Shown in pieces: positions 12,299 through 25,400 of a stretch of DNA of 64,000 bases. A program made the translations under genes and the position numbers. The first letter of the stretch is position 1, and each line of letters starts with the position of its first letter. The notes under the pieces are model-generated. The model saw only the letters and a program-made list of their open reading frames with translations, ran no database searches and was not told where the DNA came from. The DNA comes from Rana temporaria (taxonomy: Eukaryota; Chordata; Amphibia; Anura; Ranidae): positions 33,310,764 to 33,374,763 of the forward strand of contig NC_053497.1 of assembly GCF_905171775.1 (NCBI RefSeq), read 5' to 3'.

Positions 12299-12515
12299 GT
12301 AGTAGTGTGAACCCAGCCTAATTGGCCACTCTACACAAGGGAGGCGGGGAGGAGATTCCCAGCTGCGTGTGGTGGAGCCATCAGCAGTGGGTCCCCGCCT
12401 ATCTCGTGCGTGGTCAGGGATGGAAAAAAGACATTAATTTGACGTTAATGACGCGGCTGCTGCACATCGCAACCCCGGAGCCAGAGAAAACCCCTGACCC
12501 CCCTCAAACCCTAAT

Positions 12516-12764
12516 CCACTTTGCAATACAAGTGCAAACTACCAGTGCAAAATGCACTTGAAATTGCACTGAAAGCGCACTTAAATCTGAGGGGTAGATC
12601 TGAAATGCGGCGAAGCTCTGCTGATTTTGTTATCCAATCATGTGCAAGCTAAAATTATGTTTTTTATTTTCCTTGCACATCCCCCTCGGATCTACAGCGA
12701 CTGCATTTCAAAGTGCACTTTCAGTGCAATTTCAAGTGCACTTGTAGTGCAAAGTGGATTTGCC
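12516..12764. mobile_element. Palindromic MITE-like repeat
   Basis: CCACTTTGCAATACAAGTGC at the left is mirrored by GCACTTGTAGTGCAAAGTGG at the right, and further inverted blocks (TTGCACTGAAAGCGCACTT) lie inside. The flanking duplication is unclear. Confidence 0.6.
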
Positions 12765-12859
12765 TTTAATAAATAACCCCCATTGTTTACATTGTTCACA
12801 TTTACATGTAGATCAAGCTGTCCAGCAAGAGTGTCAGTAAGCCCCCGTTCAAATGACAA

Positions 12860-13330
12860 ATGCATCTACAAAATAGGAGATAGATTTATGGCATTTGTAT
12901 TACATTTTTTTACTAGTAATGGTGGCGATCAGCAACTTATAGCAAGACTGCGACATTGCAGCGGACAGATCAGACACCTAACTGCCACTTTTTGGTGGAC
13001 CAGTGACACTAATACAGTGATCATTGCTAAAAATATGCACTGTCACTGTACTAATGATAATGGCTAAGAAGGGGTTCATCAGGGGCGATCAAAGGGTTAA
13101 ATGTGTCTCTAAGGGGTGCTTGCTAACTGGTTAGCAGGAACACAAAATCACTCTGTTCATCTCTGACAGAACAGCGGCCTGCCTTGTTTACATTGGCAGA
13201 CCGCCGTTCTAGCTCTGTGGGGAGCGATCGCGGGTGGCTGGCGGACATCGCTCCCCCTCTGGCCAATCAACGCACACACGCCTTCGCCTGGCTATTGCAC
13301 GTGACGCAATGGCGTACAGATATTTTCTGG
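12860..13330 (+). mobile_element. Family B fragment, diverged
   Basis: Contains the block TTTTACTAGTAATGGTGGCG followed by CTGCGACATT and the AGTGATCATTGCT region seen in the family B copies at 24472-25436 and 31674-32648. It is more diverged than those and lacks the TTAA-flanked left end. Confidence 0.6.
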
Positions 13331-13445
13331 CAGTGCCCCTGCTGAGACTAGACTCTGGATCTGCCCCTGATAGGACTAGAGGTCATTAAAACAGAAGTCC
13401 AGCAAATACTCTTCCTTCCATTGCTCTTTATCTCTCTGCTCCTTT

Positions 13446-13451
13446 TTTATT
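13446..13451 (-). promoter_or_regulatory. Poly(A) signal AATAAA of the NKp30-like gene
   Basis: AATAAA read on the minus strand, about 70 nt past the TGA stop of coding exon 3. Its position supports exon 3 as the last coding exon of a transcribed gene. Confidence 0.5.
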
Positions 13452-16400
13452 CATGTATGTTGTCCACTTTCTCTGTATGGAGAACTCTTGACTCTTGGAG
13501 GACAGGAAAGCTTCTCCTCAACAAGATGTCTTTACTGCAACGCCCAGCAGGATGCTTAAGGTAAAGAGGCAAATAATACGAAGGATCTCCATCACAAGAT
13601 ACAGAATATCCAGATTACAGCTATTATCTGCAGAGAGAGAGAGAGAGACATTAATAAGTGCTGGTCTGGGGTAAAGACAACAGAGTTGATTTAATAAAGG
13701 TGTAGAGCAGGGATATGCAATTAGCGGACCTCCAGATGTTGCAAAACTACAATTCCCATCATGCCTTTGACTCTGGTGTCATGCTTGTGGCTGTCAGAGT
13801 CTTGCTATGCCTCATGGGAATTGTAGTTCTGCAACAGCTGGAGGTCCGCTAATTGCATATCTCTGGTGTAGAGCATGTTCACTTAGCAATTTTTATTTTC
13901 CATATAGCATTAGATATGTGCACTGCCGAAAAATGTGTTCGTATTTGTTTCATTTGTTTTTTTCGTAAATTCGAGAATTTGAAAAATTCGGAAGTTCGTA
14001 AATTCGTAATTCAGAAACTCGAAAATTCGAAATTTCGAAATTCGAAAATCCCAAAAATTCAAAAATCCGAAAATAAGAAAGGAAAATCCGAAAATTAGAG
14101 AGAACAAAAATCAAAAAACTTTAAATAATTACCTAACTAATAATAACTATTAAATTATAGGTATTGGAATTTCCTTTCAAATTTGGCTGTTAGTAAATGT
14201 AACAAATACAAATTTATCTGAAGTTACAAATTATCCGAAATAAAGAATTCTGCATCTAAACAAATGGAACGAAACAAAATAAATAAGAATAATAATAAGG
14301 TATTAATATTATTATTATTTATTATTTTTAGTTTGTTACGTTTAATTTGTTTAGATATGGCATTCGTTATTACGGATGATTTGTAACTTTGGATAAATTA
14401 TTATTCGTTACGTTCACTAACAGCGAAATTTGAATGGAAAATCAATTTCCGGATTTTTGGATTTCTGAATTCCCGAAATTTAGAATTTAGAATTTTCGAA
14501 TTATTGATTGTTCGGATTTCAGAATTTTAAATTTTCCGGATTTTCGAATTTTCGATTTTCCGAAAATTCCGGCATTTGAAAGTTCGGAAATTCTGATATG
14601 TGAATTTTGTCTAAATTAGTTAACCACTTAAGTCCCGGACCATTTGGCTTGCCAAAGACCAGGCCACTGACATTTGGTGCGACGTGGCTCCCAAACTAAA
14701 TTGACGTGTTATTTTCTCACAAATATAGCTTTCTTTTGGTGGTATTTGATCACCTCTGCGGTTTTAATTTTTTGTGCTATAAACAAAAATAGAGCGACAT
14801 TTTGAAAAAAAAACAATATTTTTTACTATAATAAATATGCCCAAAAATATCTTAAAAAAATAAAAAATGTCATCAGTTTAGGCCAATATATATTCTTCTT
14901 CATATTTCTTGGTAAAAAATAAGCAATAAGCGATTATTCATTGGTTTGCACAAAAGTTATAGCATCTACAAAATTGGGGATAGTTTTATGGCATTTGTAT
15001 TAATATTTTTATTTTTTTACTAGTAATGGCGGCGATCAGCGATTTTTATCGTGACTGCGACATTATGGCGGACAAATCGGACACTTTTGACCCCATTTTG
15101 AGACCATTGTCATTTGTACAGCGATCAGTGCTATAAAAATGCACCGATTACTGTAAAAATTACACTGGCAGCGAAGGGGTTAACCTGTAGGGGCGCTGAA
15201 GGGGTTAAGTATGTCCTAGGGAGTGATTCTAACTGTTAGGGGGCGTGGCTACGAGTGACACGTCACTGATCGCTGCTCCCGATGAGCACTTTTTTTTAAT
15301 TAAAAAATAAGACAACAGTAAAGTTAGCCCAATTTTTTTTTATATTGTGAAAGATAATGTTACGCCGAGTAAAATGATACCCAACATGTCACGCTTCAAA
15401 ATTGCGCCCGCTTGTGAAATGGCGTCAAACTTTTACCCTTTAAAATCTCCACAGGCAACGTTTAAAAAATTCTATAGGTTGCATCTTTTGAGTTACAGAG
15501 TAGGTCTAAGGCTAGAATTATTGCTCTCGCTCTAACGATCGCGGCGATACCTCACTTGTGCGGTTTGAACACCGTTTTCATATGCGGGCGCTACTCACGT
15601 ATGCGTTCGCTTCTACGCGCGAGCTCGTCAGGACGGGGCGTTTTCTTATTTATTTTAATTGATTTTATTTGTTTTTGTAAACATCCCTTGTAATAGAAAA
15701 AAGCATGACAGATCCTCTTAAATATGAGATCTGGGGTCAAAAAGACGTCAGATCTCATATTTAGACTAAAATGCAACAGAAAAAAAAATTGTAATTTAAA
15801 AAAATTACAACAAAAAAATGTGCCTTTAAGAAGCAGGGGCGGAAGTGATGTTTTGATTCCGCCCTGCTATGCTGTGGAGATGGTGGGGCCATCTTGCCCT
15901 CACTCGTATCCACACACAGCAGCGTGAAGGACCCGATCGCCTCCGGGGGGGGGGGCCACTCCCGCCGCCGAAAACAGTGATCTCGCGGCAAATCCGCCGC
16001 AGAGACCACCGTTATCGTTTACTGGACCGGTGAATATCTTGGTTGTGGCAGCAGCTGCTGCCGTTAGCGAGATATTCATCTTTAAAGTGATGACGTATAT
16101 GTACATGAGCCGGTCCTTAAAGTGGAGGTTCACCCAAAAACTAAATTTTTAACCTTAGATTGGACCTAATTACGGGAAGCAGAATTGGGTGTTTTGGTTA
16201 AAATCAATGCAGTACTTACCGTTTTAGAGATAGATGTTCTCCGCCGCTTCCGGGTATGGGCTGCGGGACTGGGCGTTCCTACTTGATTGACAGCCTTCCG
16301 ACCGTCGCATACAGCACGTCACCAGTTTCCGAAAGTAGCCGAACGTCGGTGCGCAGGCGTCGTATAGCGCCGCACCGACATTCGGCAACTCGTGACGCGC

Positions 16401-19400
16401 TGTATGCGACCGTCGGAAGGCTGTCAATCAAATAGGAACGCCCAGTCCCGAAGACCATACCCGGAAGCGGCGGGAGAACATCTATCTCAAAAAAGGTAAG
16501 TACTGCATTGATTTTAACCAAAACACCCGATTCTGCTTCCCATAATTAGGCCCAATCTAATGTTAAAAATTTTTTTTCGGGTGAACTCCCGCTTTAAGTG
16601 GTTAAAGTGGAACTATAGGCAACACTTTTTTTTTAGCCCCAGTCAGTTTATTTCCTGTCCCATTGCAGAGACTTCCCTTCACTTCCTGCCCCATAGCCAA
16701 ACAGGAAGTAAGAGGAAATCTATGCAAATTAAGGGACTTCATAGCCCCCCAGGCCCTCAGAACTAGTGTCCCCACTCAAAATTTTCAGGGCGGGTCTTAA
16801 ACCGCAAGGGTGTGGTCTTGACAGGAAGGGGTGGGTCATATTTAAATTAGGGGGTGCAGCGAGTTTAGTCAGGCCTAAATACACTACTGACGTAATGATA
16901 GAATTTAAGTATGTTTTTTTTCTCATTCCTATATTTATTTTTTGCCATGAAGACCAAGCTTTCTAGAAAAGTGACAGTACTTAGGCCTATCTGACCCACT
17001 GCTGGGGATATTTACATACTTACAGTGGTAATCTTTTGTTCAAATGCTTTAGATCTTAAAAAAAACTGCTGCAATTACTCCACTAGCCATGATGCCAGTG
17101 TTATAAGTTCTATAGGATTTGGCCTTTAAATCTGTTAAATTGCTATAATGTACTGTGGCAGAGCGAGGCTCTGTCCCAATGAAAATGGTGCTGAAGTGGA
17201 CACAGAGGGCCAGATCCACATAGAAATGGATAGGCGCAGCGAATCAGAGATACGCTACGCCGCCGTATCTTACCTGGCTTTAAGTCAAATCCAGGAAGAT
17301 TTCGCGGCGTAAGTTACGGCGGCGTAGTGTATTTCTGGCGGCGGAATTCAAATCGGCGATTAGGGGGCGTGATTCATTTAAATGAAGCGCGTACCCGCGC
17401 CGATTGAACTGCGCATGCTCCGTTTTGAACTTTCCCGCCATGCTTCGCGCGAAACGACGTCGTTTTTTGAACTTAGACGTAACTTACGTCCATCCCTATT
17501 CACGGACGACTTACGCAAAAAAAAAAAAATTTGACGCGGGAACGACGGCCATACTTAACATGGCAAGTCTATCTATACGCCGCAAAATAACAGCTTTAAC
17601 TATACGTCGGAAAAAGCTGACTAGAGCCGACGTAAGAGAATGCGACGGCCGCACGTACGTTCGTGGATCATCGGAAAAAGCTCATTTGCATACCCGACGC
17701 GGAAAACGACGCAAACTTCACCCAGCGGACGCCGAAGTATTGCATCTACGATCCGAAGGTGTACGAAGCCGTACGCCTGTCGGATCGAACCCAGATGCCG
17801 TCGTATCTTGGTTTGAGGATTCAAACTAAAGATACGACGTGGGAAATTTGAAAGTACGCCGGCATATCAGTAGATACGCCGGTGTACTCGCTCTGTGGAT
17901 CTGGCCCAGAGTCTGCATATCGGCTGAGTGCAGAGCTGCAGAACTTACATTTAAAAACAGATGGGTAGATTCACGTAGGGGCGCCTAAAATTAGGACGGC
18001 CTACTCTTTTTAGGCTACACCACCTTAAATTATTTAGGTTAGAAGTGATTCTCAAACCACTTACCTTCAAATTTTCGGCGGCGTAGCCTAAAACGAGCGG
18101 CCGTAAGCGCGTGTAATTCAAATGACTGGGAGGGGGGCGTGTAGTATTGAAATGAGGCTTGACCTCACGTTTTTTGACGTTTTTTACACTGCGCATGCAC
18201 CGGGCGACTACATTTCCCAGTGCGCATTGCGGCTAAGTAGGCCGTACGGGCCTATTGATTTTGACGCGTATGTAAATGACGTAAATCCCGATTCGCGGAC
18301 GACTTGCGCAAACGACGTAAAAAATTCTAACCTCGCGGCGGGAACAGCAGCCATACTTAACATTGTTATTCCACCTCATAGGTGGAATAACTTTAGGCGG
18401 CCTATCGCGTATGGAAACGACGTAACTCGACGGTGTAGGCCCGGCGTACGCTCGTAAATCGTCGGGAATCGGCGTATCCCCTCATTTACATAATCTAGGC
18501 CGGCCTTCAATGGAAGCGCAATCTAGCGGCCAAAAGAAACATTGCAACCTAAGATAGAATGGCGCAAGCCAGCCTATCTTAGGTATGTTTAAGTGTATCT
18601 CTGTTTGAGAATACACTTAAACATAGGCCGGCTTAGATTCAGAGTTAGGTCGGCTTATCTGTAGATAAGCTGGCCTAACTCTTTGTGAATCTACCTAAGA
18701 TTTTTCTATCTCTACATGGGGCTCAGTGGCTTGGAGATCCTTCAGAGATATGGTGGGATGGGATCTCCAACCCTGTGTCCGGGGTTTTAAAGACAGCCTG
18801 CAAGCTGTGTGCCCAGGTGCACACAGCTCATATAATGAGAGCGTGAGAGGAAGGTGGAGTTGGAGCAGTGGCTGCTGGTGTCTCTGTGTGCGGACAGACG
18901 CTGTGTGCGTTGAAGGGCTTCAACGCCGTGTGCACCCAAGACTGGGGGTCTGGAGGAACTGCTGGTTTAAGGGACCAGTACCTATGGCAGCAGTGCTGTC
19001 GAAGAGTAGCCATGTGGGCTCGTATTTTCAGTTATTTCTGATCATCGTTTAAACCCCTGAGTGGACTTTTGTTTCGTTTTTCTCATTTAATAAACGTGGG
19101 CTATCAGGCCCTAACGATACATGCCTGTTTGGTGTTGACTGTTTGGTGATGGTGTTTGGTGTTGAACGCATCTACCACGAGAGCTAACAACCCCCAATAT
19201 CACAGTACCTTTAGAACCTTCCGAAACTGATGCTTGTCCAACTTCAAGCATTATCTGCAGCTTTACGCTTTTATTGACAGTCTCCACGATACAAAAGTAA
19301 GTTCTAGAGTCTTCCTTTGTCAGGTTTCTAATTGTGACATATAGCTTGCTGTTGGTGAACTCCACTCTGTCCTTGTAACGCGTGTGAGATTCAAGCTTCT

Positions 19401-22400
19401 TATTCTCAGGAAGGACCATCCATGTCGCATAAAATGTACTGAGCTCCGGCTTTCCACAGCTTAATGTCACAGACTGCCCAATTTCACCTTTAATATTCTG
19501 GGTCTCTACCACAATGTTCTGTCCATCTGTCACAGAAGAACAGAATAAAATAAAAAATAATTTCAAAGTGTACCTCCATAAACAAGATATCATTTTAAAC
19601 CTTCAAGTGTACGAAAACCCTAAAATGTATTTTCCAGTATGTGTGGCATCATGTTTTACTACATACAGTTTTCTTAACCACTTCCGCACCGCCTGCCGCC
19701 GTATTACCCCGGTACATTGAAGAGGACTACCATTGTTATGGCAGCAGCTAGCTGTCATAGCCCCGGTATCCTGTTCTTCAGTGTGTGGTTCGCTTTCAGA
19801 TAAAAGTGGTCTCTGCAGTGGAATCGCCGCAAGATCACTTTTATCGGTAGTGGGAGAAGGCCCATATATCTGCGCACATATATCTGCAGTATTTTGTTAT
19901 CTCTCTTCAAAGAGCTAAGTCCTGTAGCTCTCTCCTGAACTGTTCCTCGGTTATCAGCCTGATAACTCCTGACAAATTCTCGAACACATCAGATAAAAGC
20001 AGCCTGACATTTCTGTCAGGGGAGGTTGCTTTAAATAGATTAGCAGGGAGCTGGCCCTATTACAAAACACCTCTGAGTCTCTGCCTATGATCAGAGGGGG
20101 TGTGTGCCTTTCCTCCAATCAGCTATTGTAGCTATCTTGACTGTATGCCCAGACATCACACTCTGTGTTAAACAGTAATGCTGCGTACAGACGATTGGAC
20201 ATTCTGACAACAAAACGTGGATTTTTTCCAAAGGATGTTGGCTCAAACTTGTCTTGCATACACACGGTCGAAACAAATGTTGGCGGAAATTCCGAACGGC
20301 AAGAACGCGGTCATGACAGAGCGCTTTCACCTCCTACTTGATTTAGAGCATGCGTGGAATTTTATGCGCCAGAATTGTCTACACACGATTGGAATTTACG
20401 AGAACGGATTTTGTTGTCGGAAAATTTGAGAACCAGCTCTCAAATTTTTGTTGGCGGAAATGTCCAATGGAGCCTACACACAGTCGGAATTTCCGACAAC
20501 AAGCTCCCATCGATCATTTGTTGTCGGAAATTCCAAGTGTGTGTTCGCGGCATAAGAGAAAATTTCCTAACACGATCTGAACATTCTAAACAGTATATAA
20601 ATGTGAAGACAGCAGATATACATGTAAAACCTATGTAAGGAGATTTGGTTCATCCCTGTGTATCATCTGAGGCTGTCCACTTCACTGGGTGTATGAAGGG
20701 TTTACATCCACTTTAAGTGTAATTATGAGATCTGAGGTCTTTTTGACCCCAGATCTCATATTTTAGAGGTCCTGTCATGCTTTTTTTGTATTACAAGGGA
20801 TGTTTACATTCCTTGTAATAGGAATAAAAGTGACCCAATTTATTTATTTTTAAAAGAACAGTGTGAAAAAAAAAACGGTAAAATATATAAGAAAAAAACG
20901 TGCCCCGTCCTGCCGAGCTCGCGTGTAGAAGCGAATGCATACGTATGTTCAAACCACACGTGAGGCATCGCCGCAATCGGTAGAGCGAGATTAATAATTC
21001 TAGCCCTGTAACTCAAAACATGCAACCTGTATAATTTTTTAAACGTCGCCTGTGGAGATTTTTAAGGGTAAAAGTTTGTCGCCATTCCATGACCAATGGC
21101 GCAATTTTGAAGCGTGACATGTTGGGTATCAATTTACTCAGAATAACATTATCTTTCACAATATACATTTCTTTTTACTGTTGTCTTATTTTTTTAATTC
21201 AAAAAAGTGTATTTTTTCCAAAAAAAGTGCACTTGTAAGACCGTTGAACATATACGGTGTGACAGAAAGTATTGCAATGACCGCCATTTTTTTTTCTCTA
21301 GTGTATTAGAAAAAAAAACATATATAATGTTTGGGGGTTCTAAGTAATTTTCTAGCAAAAAAAATGTTTTTGACATTTAGGCTGCATTCACACCTGAACG
21401 CTGCGTATGTTACCACAAATACCTGCAAATTGCAGCGTTTTTTCCCGCGATTTGCCACGACAAAACACAGCGTTTTTTAAGCCTAACATACGCCGGAGGG
21501 GTGATCAACATTGTCGGCTATGCCGAACACCGAAAGCCGCCTGAAAAAAAGGTCCGGGACTTGTTTTGAGCTTCAGGCGTACGGCGTTTCGGCATTCGGC
21601 GTGGAGATGTGAACCATCTCCATAGCCGACAATGTTAAATCACCCCTCCAGCGTATTGCAGGCTGCAATAGCGTTGTGCTACAGGCGACAATACGCCTAG
21701 GTGTGAATGGAGCCTTAAACACCAAATTTCAGAAAGAGGCTCGGTCCTTAAAGCGGTGGTTCACCCATAAAAACGACTTCCCCCTATTACACTGCCCCCC
21801 CGCATTACAATACGAATATGCCATTCATTTTTTTTTGGCTGCTGTACATACCTGGGTACAGCTATTCACCCGTGTCCTCCGGGTTGCGAGTCCCGCGGGA
21901 GTGGGCGTTCCTACCATGGCGGTGATTGACGTTTTGACTAAAAAATGAGCTCCCCCCTGTCGCGTAAGCCGCGTCACGACTGGCGAAATGAGCCAAACTG
22001 CGATGCGCAGGCGCAGTATAGCGCCGACTCGCCGTTCGGCTCCTTCCGCCAATCGTGACGCTGCTTACGCGACGGGGGGAGCTCGTTTTTTAGTCAAAAC
22101 GTCAATCACCGCCATGGTAGGAACGCCCACTCCCGCGGGACTCGCAACCCGGAGGACACGGGTGAATAGCTGTACCCAGGTATGTACAGCAGCCAAAAAA
22201 AAATGAATGGCATATTCGTATTGTAATGCGGGGGGGCAGTGTAATAGGGGGAAGTCGTTTTTATGGGTGAACCACCGCTTTAAGTGGTTAAGCTAATAAT
22301 TATTTGTGAGCCTGTTGCAAAGTTTCTTATCTGAAGATTCCTGCTCCAGGCTGACTGTAATGCAAAACCTGATTCCTAGCCCAGGAACTATAGCTGGCTG

Positions 22401-25400
22401 GTGTTCCTTATGCCTTTAGCAGCCCTGTGCACTACAGGCTTACTGGTACTTGGTTGCCCCCAAGTCCACAAACACAATGTTATAGATTCTGGCTCGACGC
22501 TCCCCAGGACTAAGTGACTGAGACAAGGAAGGCTACCTATAGTACCAAGGCTGGTCAGGCAGTAGACAACAGCTGGTAGCAGAATCCTGGTATAGTCCAA
22601 GGTCAAATGGGGTAACGACCAAGCGTAGTCAAAAAACTGTTCTGAGATCGAGGCTAGGAGCAAGCAGGCATAGTTCAATAAAAAAATTAAGGTCAAGTAC
22701 AGATGTCAATCCAATGAATAATTCAAAGGTCAGCAACAAAGGAATCCTAGATAATAGCAGTGGACAGGCAGGAAAACAAACAGGGAGACATAAAACTGAC
22801 ACTATACAAGCACAGAGGTACATGATGGAATGCTCTACCCACTACCATCCGCTTGGAAGAAAACCATTGGGCTTTTAGGAAAAAACGAAAGACCCACCTC
22901 TTCTGAAGGACCTGTACGACACTGGATGCCAAGCGCCTTGAGGCGATTAAGTTCGAATTTGTTGCGCTATACAAGTTACTCACTCACTCACTCATGATGA
23001 TGAGGTTTAAACAAGTGTGATGAAGCCCAATCCAGCTAGCGGACATATGACTAGACCCATTACCCTGCAGCTTATGGGAACAGCTATGAATCTGAGAGGA
23101 CTTGTTATCCCACAACTGATGGGAACAGCTAGGATTCTGAGAAGACCCATTAACCCTCAGCTAACGGGAGAGAAGCTGAAAGGCTGCCTAACACTGACAA
23201 AGCAAAGCAACTGCCTAGCAATTAGCAGTGGCATAGTCAGCCAACCATATCAGCTCTTTTAGTTGGCCATTAGGCCCCATACACACGACCAAGTTTCTCG
23301 GCAGAATTCAGCCAGAAACTCGGTCGGAGCTGGATTCTGCCGAGAAACTCGGTCGTGTGTACACTTTTCAGCGAGGAAGCCGACCAGGAACTCGTCGGGC
23401 CGAAAAGAGAACATGTTCTCTATTTCCTCGTTGTTCAATGAGGAAAGTCGGCCCGCCGAGATCTCGGCGGCTTCCACACTGAACTCGACGAGGAACTCGA
23501 TGTGTTTGGCACGTCGAGTTCCTCGGACGTGTGTACGGGGCCTTAGGCTACCTTTCTGATAGACCTGGTAGACAACACAATGGTCAACTGAAGGAGCTCA
23601 CACAGACAACTCACAATGCTACTGCTAATTGCTAGAGAGTTGCTAAGTGTTGCCATCTTTAAACAGGAAGTGATGTACTGGCAGGATGTGTAATACATGT
23701 AGAAAACTGTACTCAGTGAGACATGATGCCGAAGATACTAAAAAGAGATTTTTGGGTTTACATACACTTTAAATTGAACTGAAAGTAATTCAACTTCAAG
23801 GACTGAGTACATCTTGTGAGTAAAGTATACAAAAAAAGGCAAAAATCCTTTCTTGGGGTACCCAAAGAGGGGGTAGAGCTGGTCTTAAATTATTACAACT
23901 GAAAAGTCACATATTTATGTTTTATTTTTATATATCAATAGCTTTAACTTTTCACAGAAATATTATAATTTTTGTTCTATTGTAATATTTTCTTAACTGT
24001 CTGAATTATACTGTACTGTCTCTTCTACATTTTCTTAATGTAATGACTCTATTTTGACGAAAAGAAAAAACTTGAATGACAAACAAAAAAAATAATTATT
24101 ACAACTGCTATTATGACGGCGTATCTCCAGATACGCCGTCGTAACTCTAAGTGTGCGGGGTCGTATCTATGCGCCTGATTCTTAGAACTATTTGCGGCGT
24201 AATTTGGAGCATGCGCACTGGGATACGTTCACGGACGGCGCATGCGCCGTTCGTTAAAAACGTCATTTATGTGGGGTCACACTGAATTTACATAAAACAC
24301 ACCCACATCTTCCAATTTTGAATTAGGCGGGCTTACATCGGCCCTTATACGCTACGCTGCCGTAACTTCGGGCGCATCATTTTTCTGAATACCATACTCG
24401 CCTCACAAAGTTACGGAGATACGCTACGCCCACCTAAAGATACATATTTGTATCTGAATCTGGCCCCTTAACGACTTAACCCCCGGACCATATTGCTGCC
24501 CAAAGACCAGAGCACTTTTTGCGATTCGGGACTGTCGCTTTAACTGACAATTGCGCGGTCGTGCGACGTGGCTCCCAAACAAAATTGGCGTCCTTTTTTT
24601 CCCACAAATAGAGCTTTCTTTTGGTGGTATTTGATCACCTCTGTGGTTTTTATTTTTTGCGCTATAAACAAAAATATAACGACAATTTTGAAAAAAATCT
24701 ATATTTTTTACTTTTTGCTGTAATAAATATCCCCCAAAAATATATAAAAACAAATTTTTTTCCTCAGTTTAGGACGATACGTATTCTTCTACATATTTTT
24801 CGTAAAAAAAAATCGCAATAAGCGTTTATTGATTGGTTTGCGCAAAAGTTATAGCGTTTACAAAATAGGGGATAGTTTTATTGCATTTTTATTAATATAT
24901 TTTTTTTACTAGTAATGGCGGCGATCAGCGTTTTTTTTCGGTACTGCGACATTATGGCGGACACTTTTGACACATTTTTAGGACCATTGGCATTTTTATA
25001 GCGATCAGTGCTATAAAAATGCATTGGATTACTGTAAAAATGCCACTGGCAGTGAAGGGGTTAACACTAGGGGGCGGGGAAGGGGTTAAGTATGTTCCCT
25101 GGGTGTGTTCTTACTGTGGGGGGGGGGGTGGCCTCACTAGGGGAAACACTTATCTTCTGTTCATACATTGTGTGAACAGAGGATCAGCATTTCCCCCCCT
25201 GACAGGACCGGGAGCTGTGTGTTTACACACACAGCTCCCGTTCCCCGCTCTGTAACGAGCAATCGCAGGTGCCCGGCGGCGATCGCGCCCGCCGGGCACC
25301 CGCACGGGAGTCACGGACGAGCGGCGGCGCGCACACGCCCCTAGTGGCCGCTAAAATAGCCGACGTAGAGCTACGGGCTCTCGCCCAGGAAAGCCGACCT

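Larger units (their letters stand above)
9720..12318. mobile_element. Harbinger-like MITE split by a hAT insertion
   Basis: Left end GGCTGGGTTCACACTACTAC and right end GTAGTGTGAACCCAGCC form inverted repeats flanked by TAA at 9717-9719 and 12319-12321. Without the inserted segment 9993-12298 the element is only about 285 bp. It is a palindrome, with AGTAGGATGAAAGTAGTGTA mirrored on the left. Confidence 0.85.
17150..19195 (+). mobile_element. Possible solo LTR broken by two MITEs
   Basis: With the elements at 17207-17907 and about 17964-18695 removed, the remainder reads as about 600 bp starting near TGTGGCAGAGCGAGGC, with an AATAAA at about 19089 and a TGTTTGGTGTTGA repeat near its end. That could be a retroviral-type or Gypsy-type solo LTR. 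I could not confirm matching ends or a target duplication, so this is speculative. Confidence 0.25.

Noticed and set aside
19209..19526. TIGIT-like identity for the V domain
   Set aside because: RYKDRVEF and YFC resemble TIGIT, but the membrane arginine, minimal tail and MHC class III neighbour favour NKp30-like. Not fully excluded.
21825..22206. Conserved peptide found on both strands (VKTSITAMVGTPTPAGLATR)
   Set aside because: It appears twice only because the DNA is a near-perfect palindrome.
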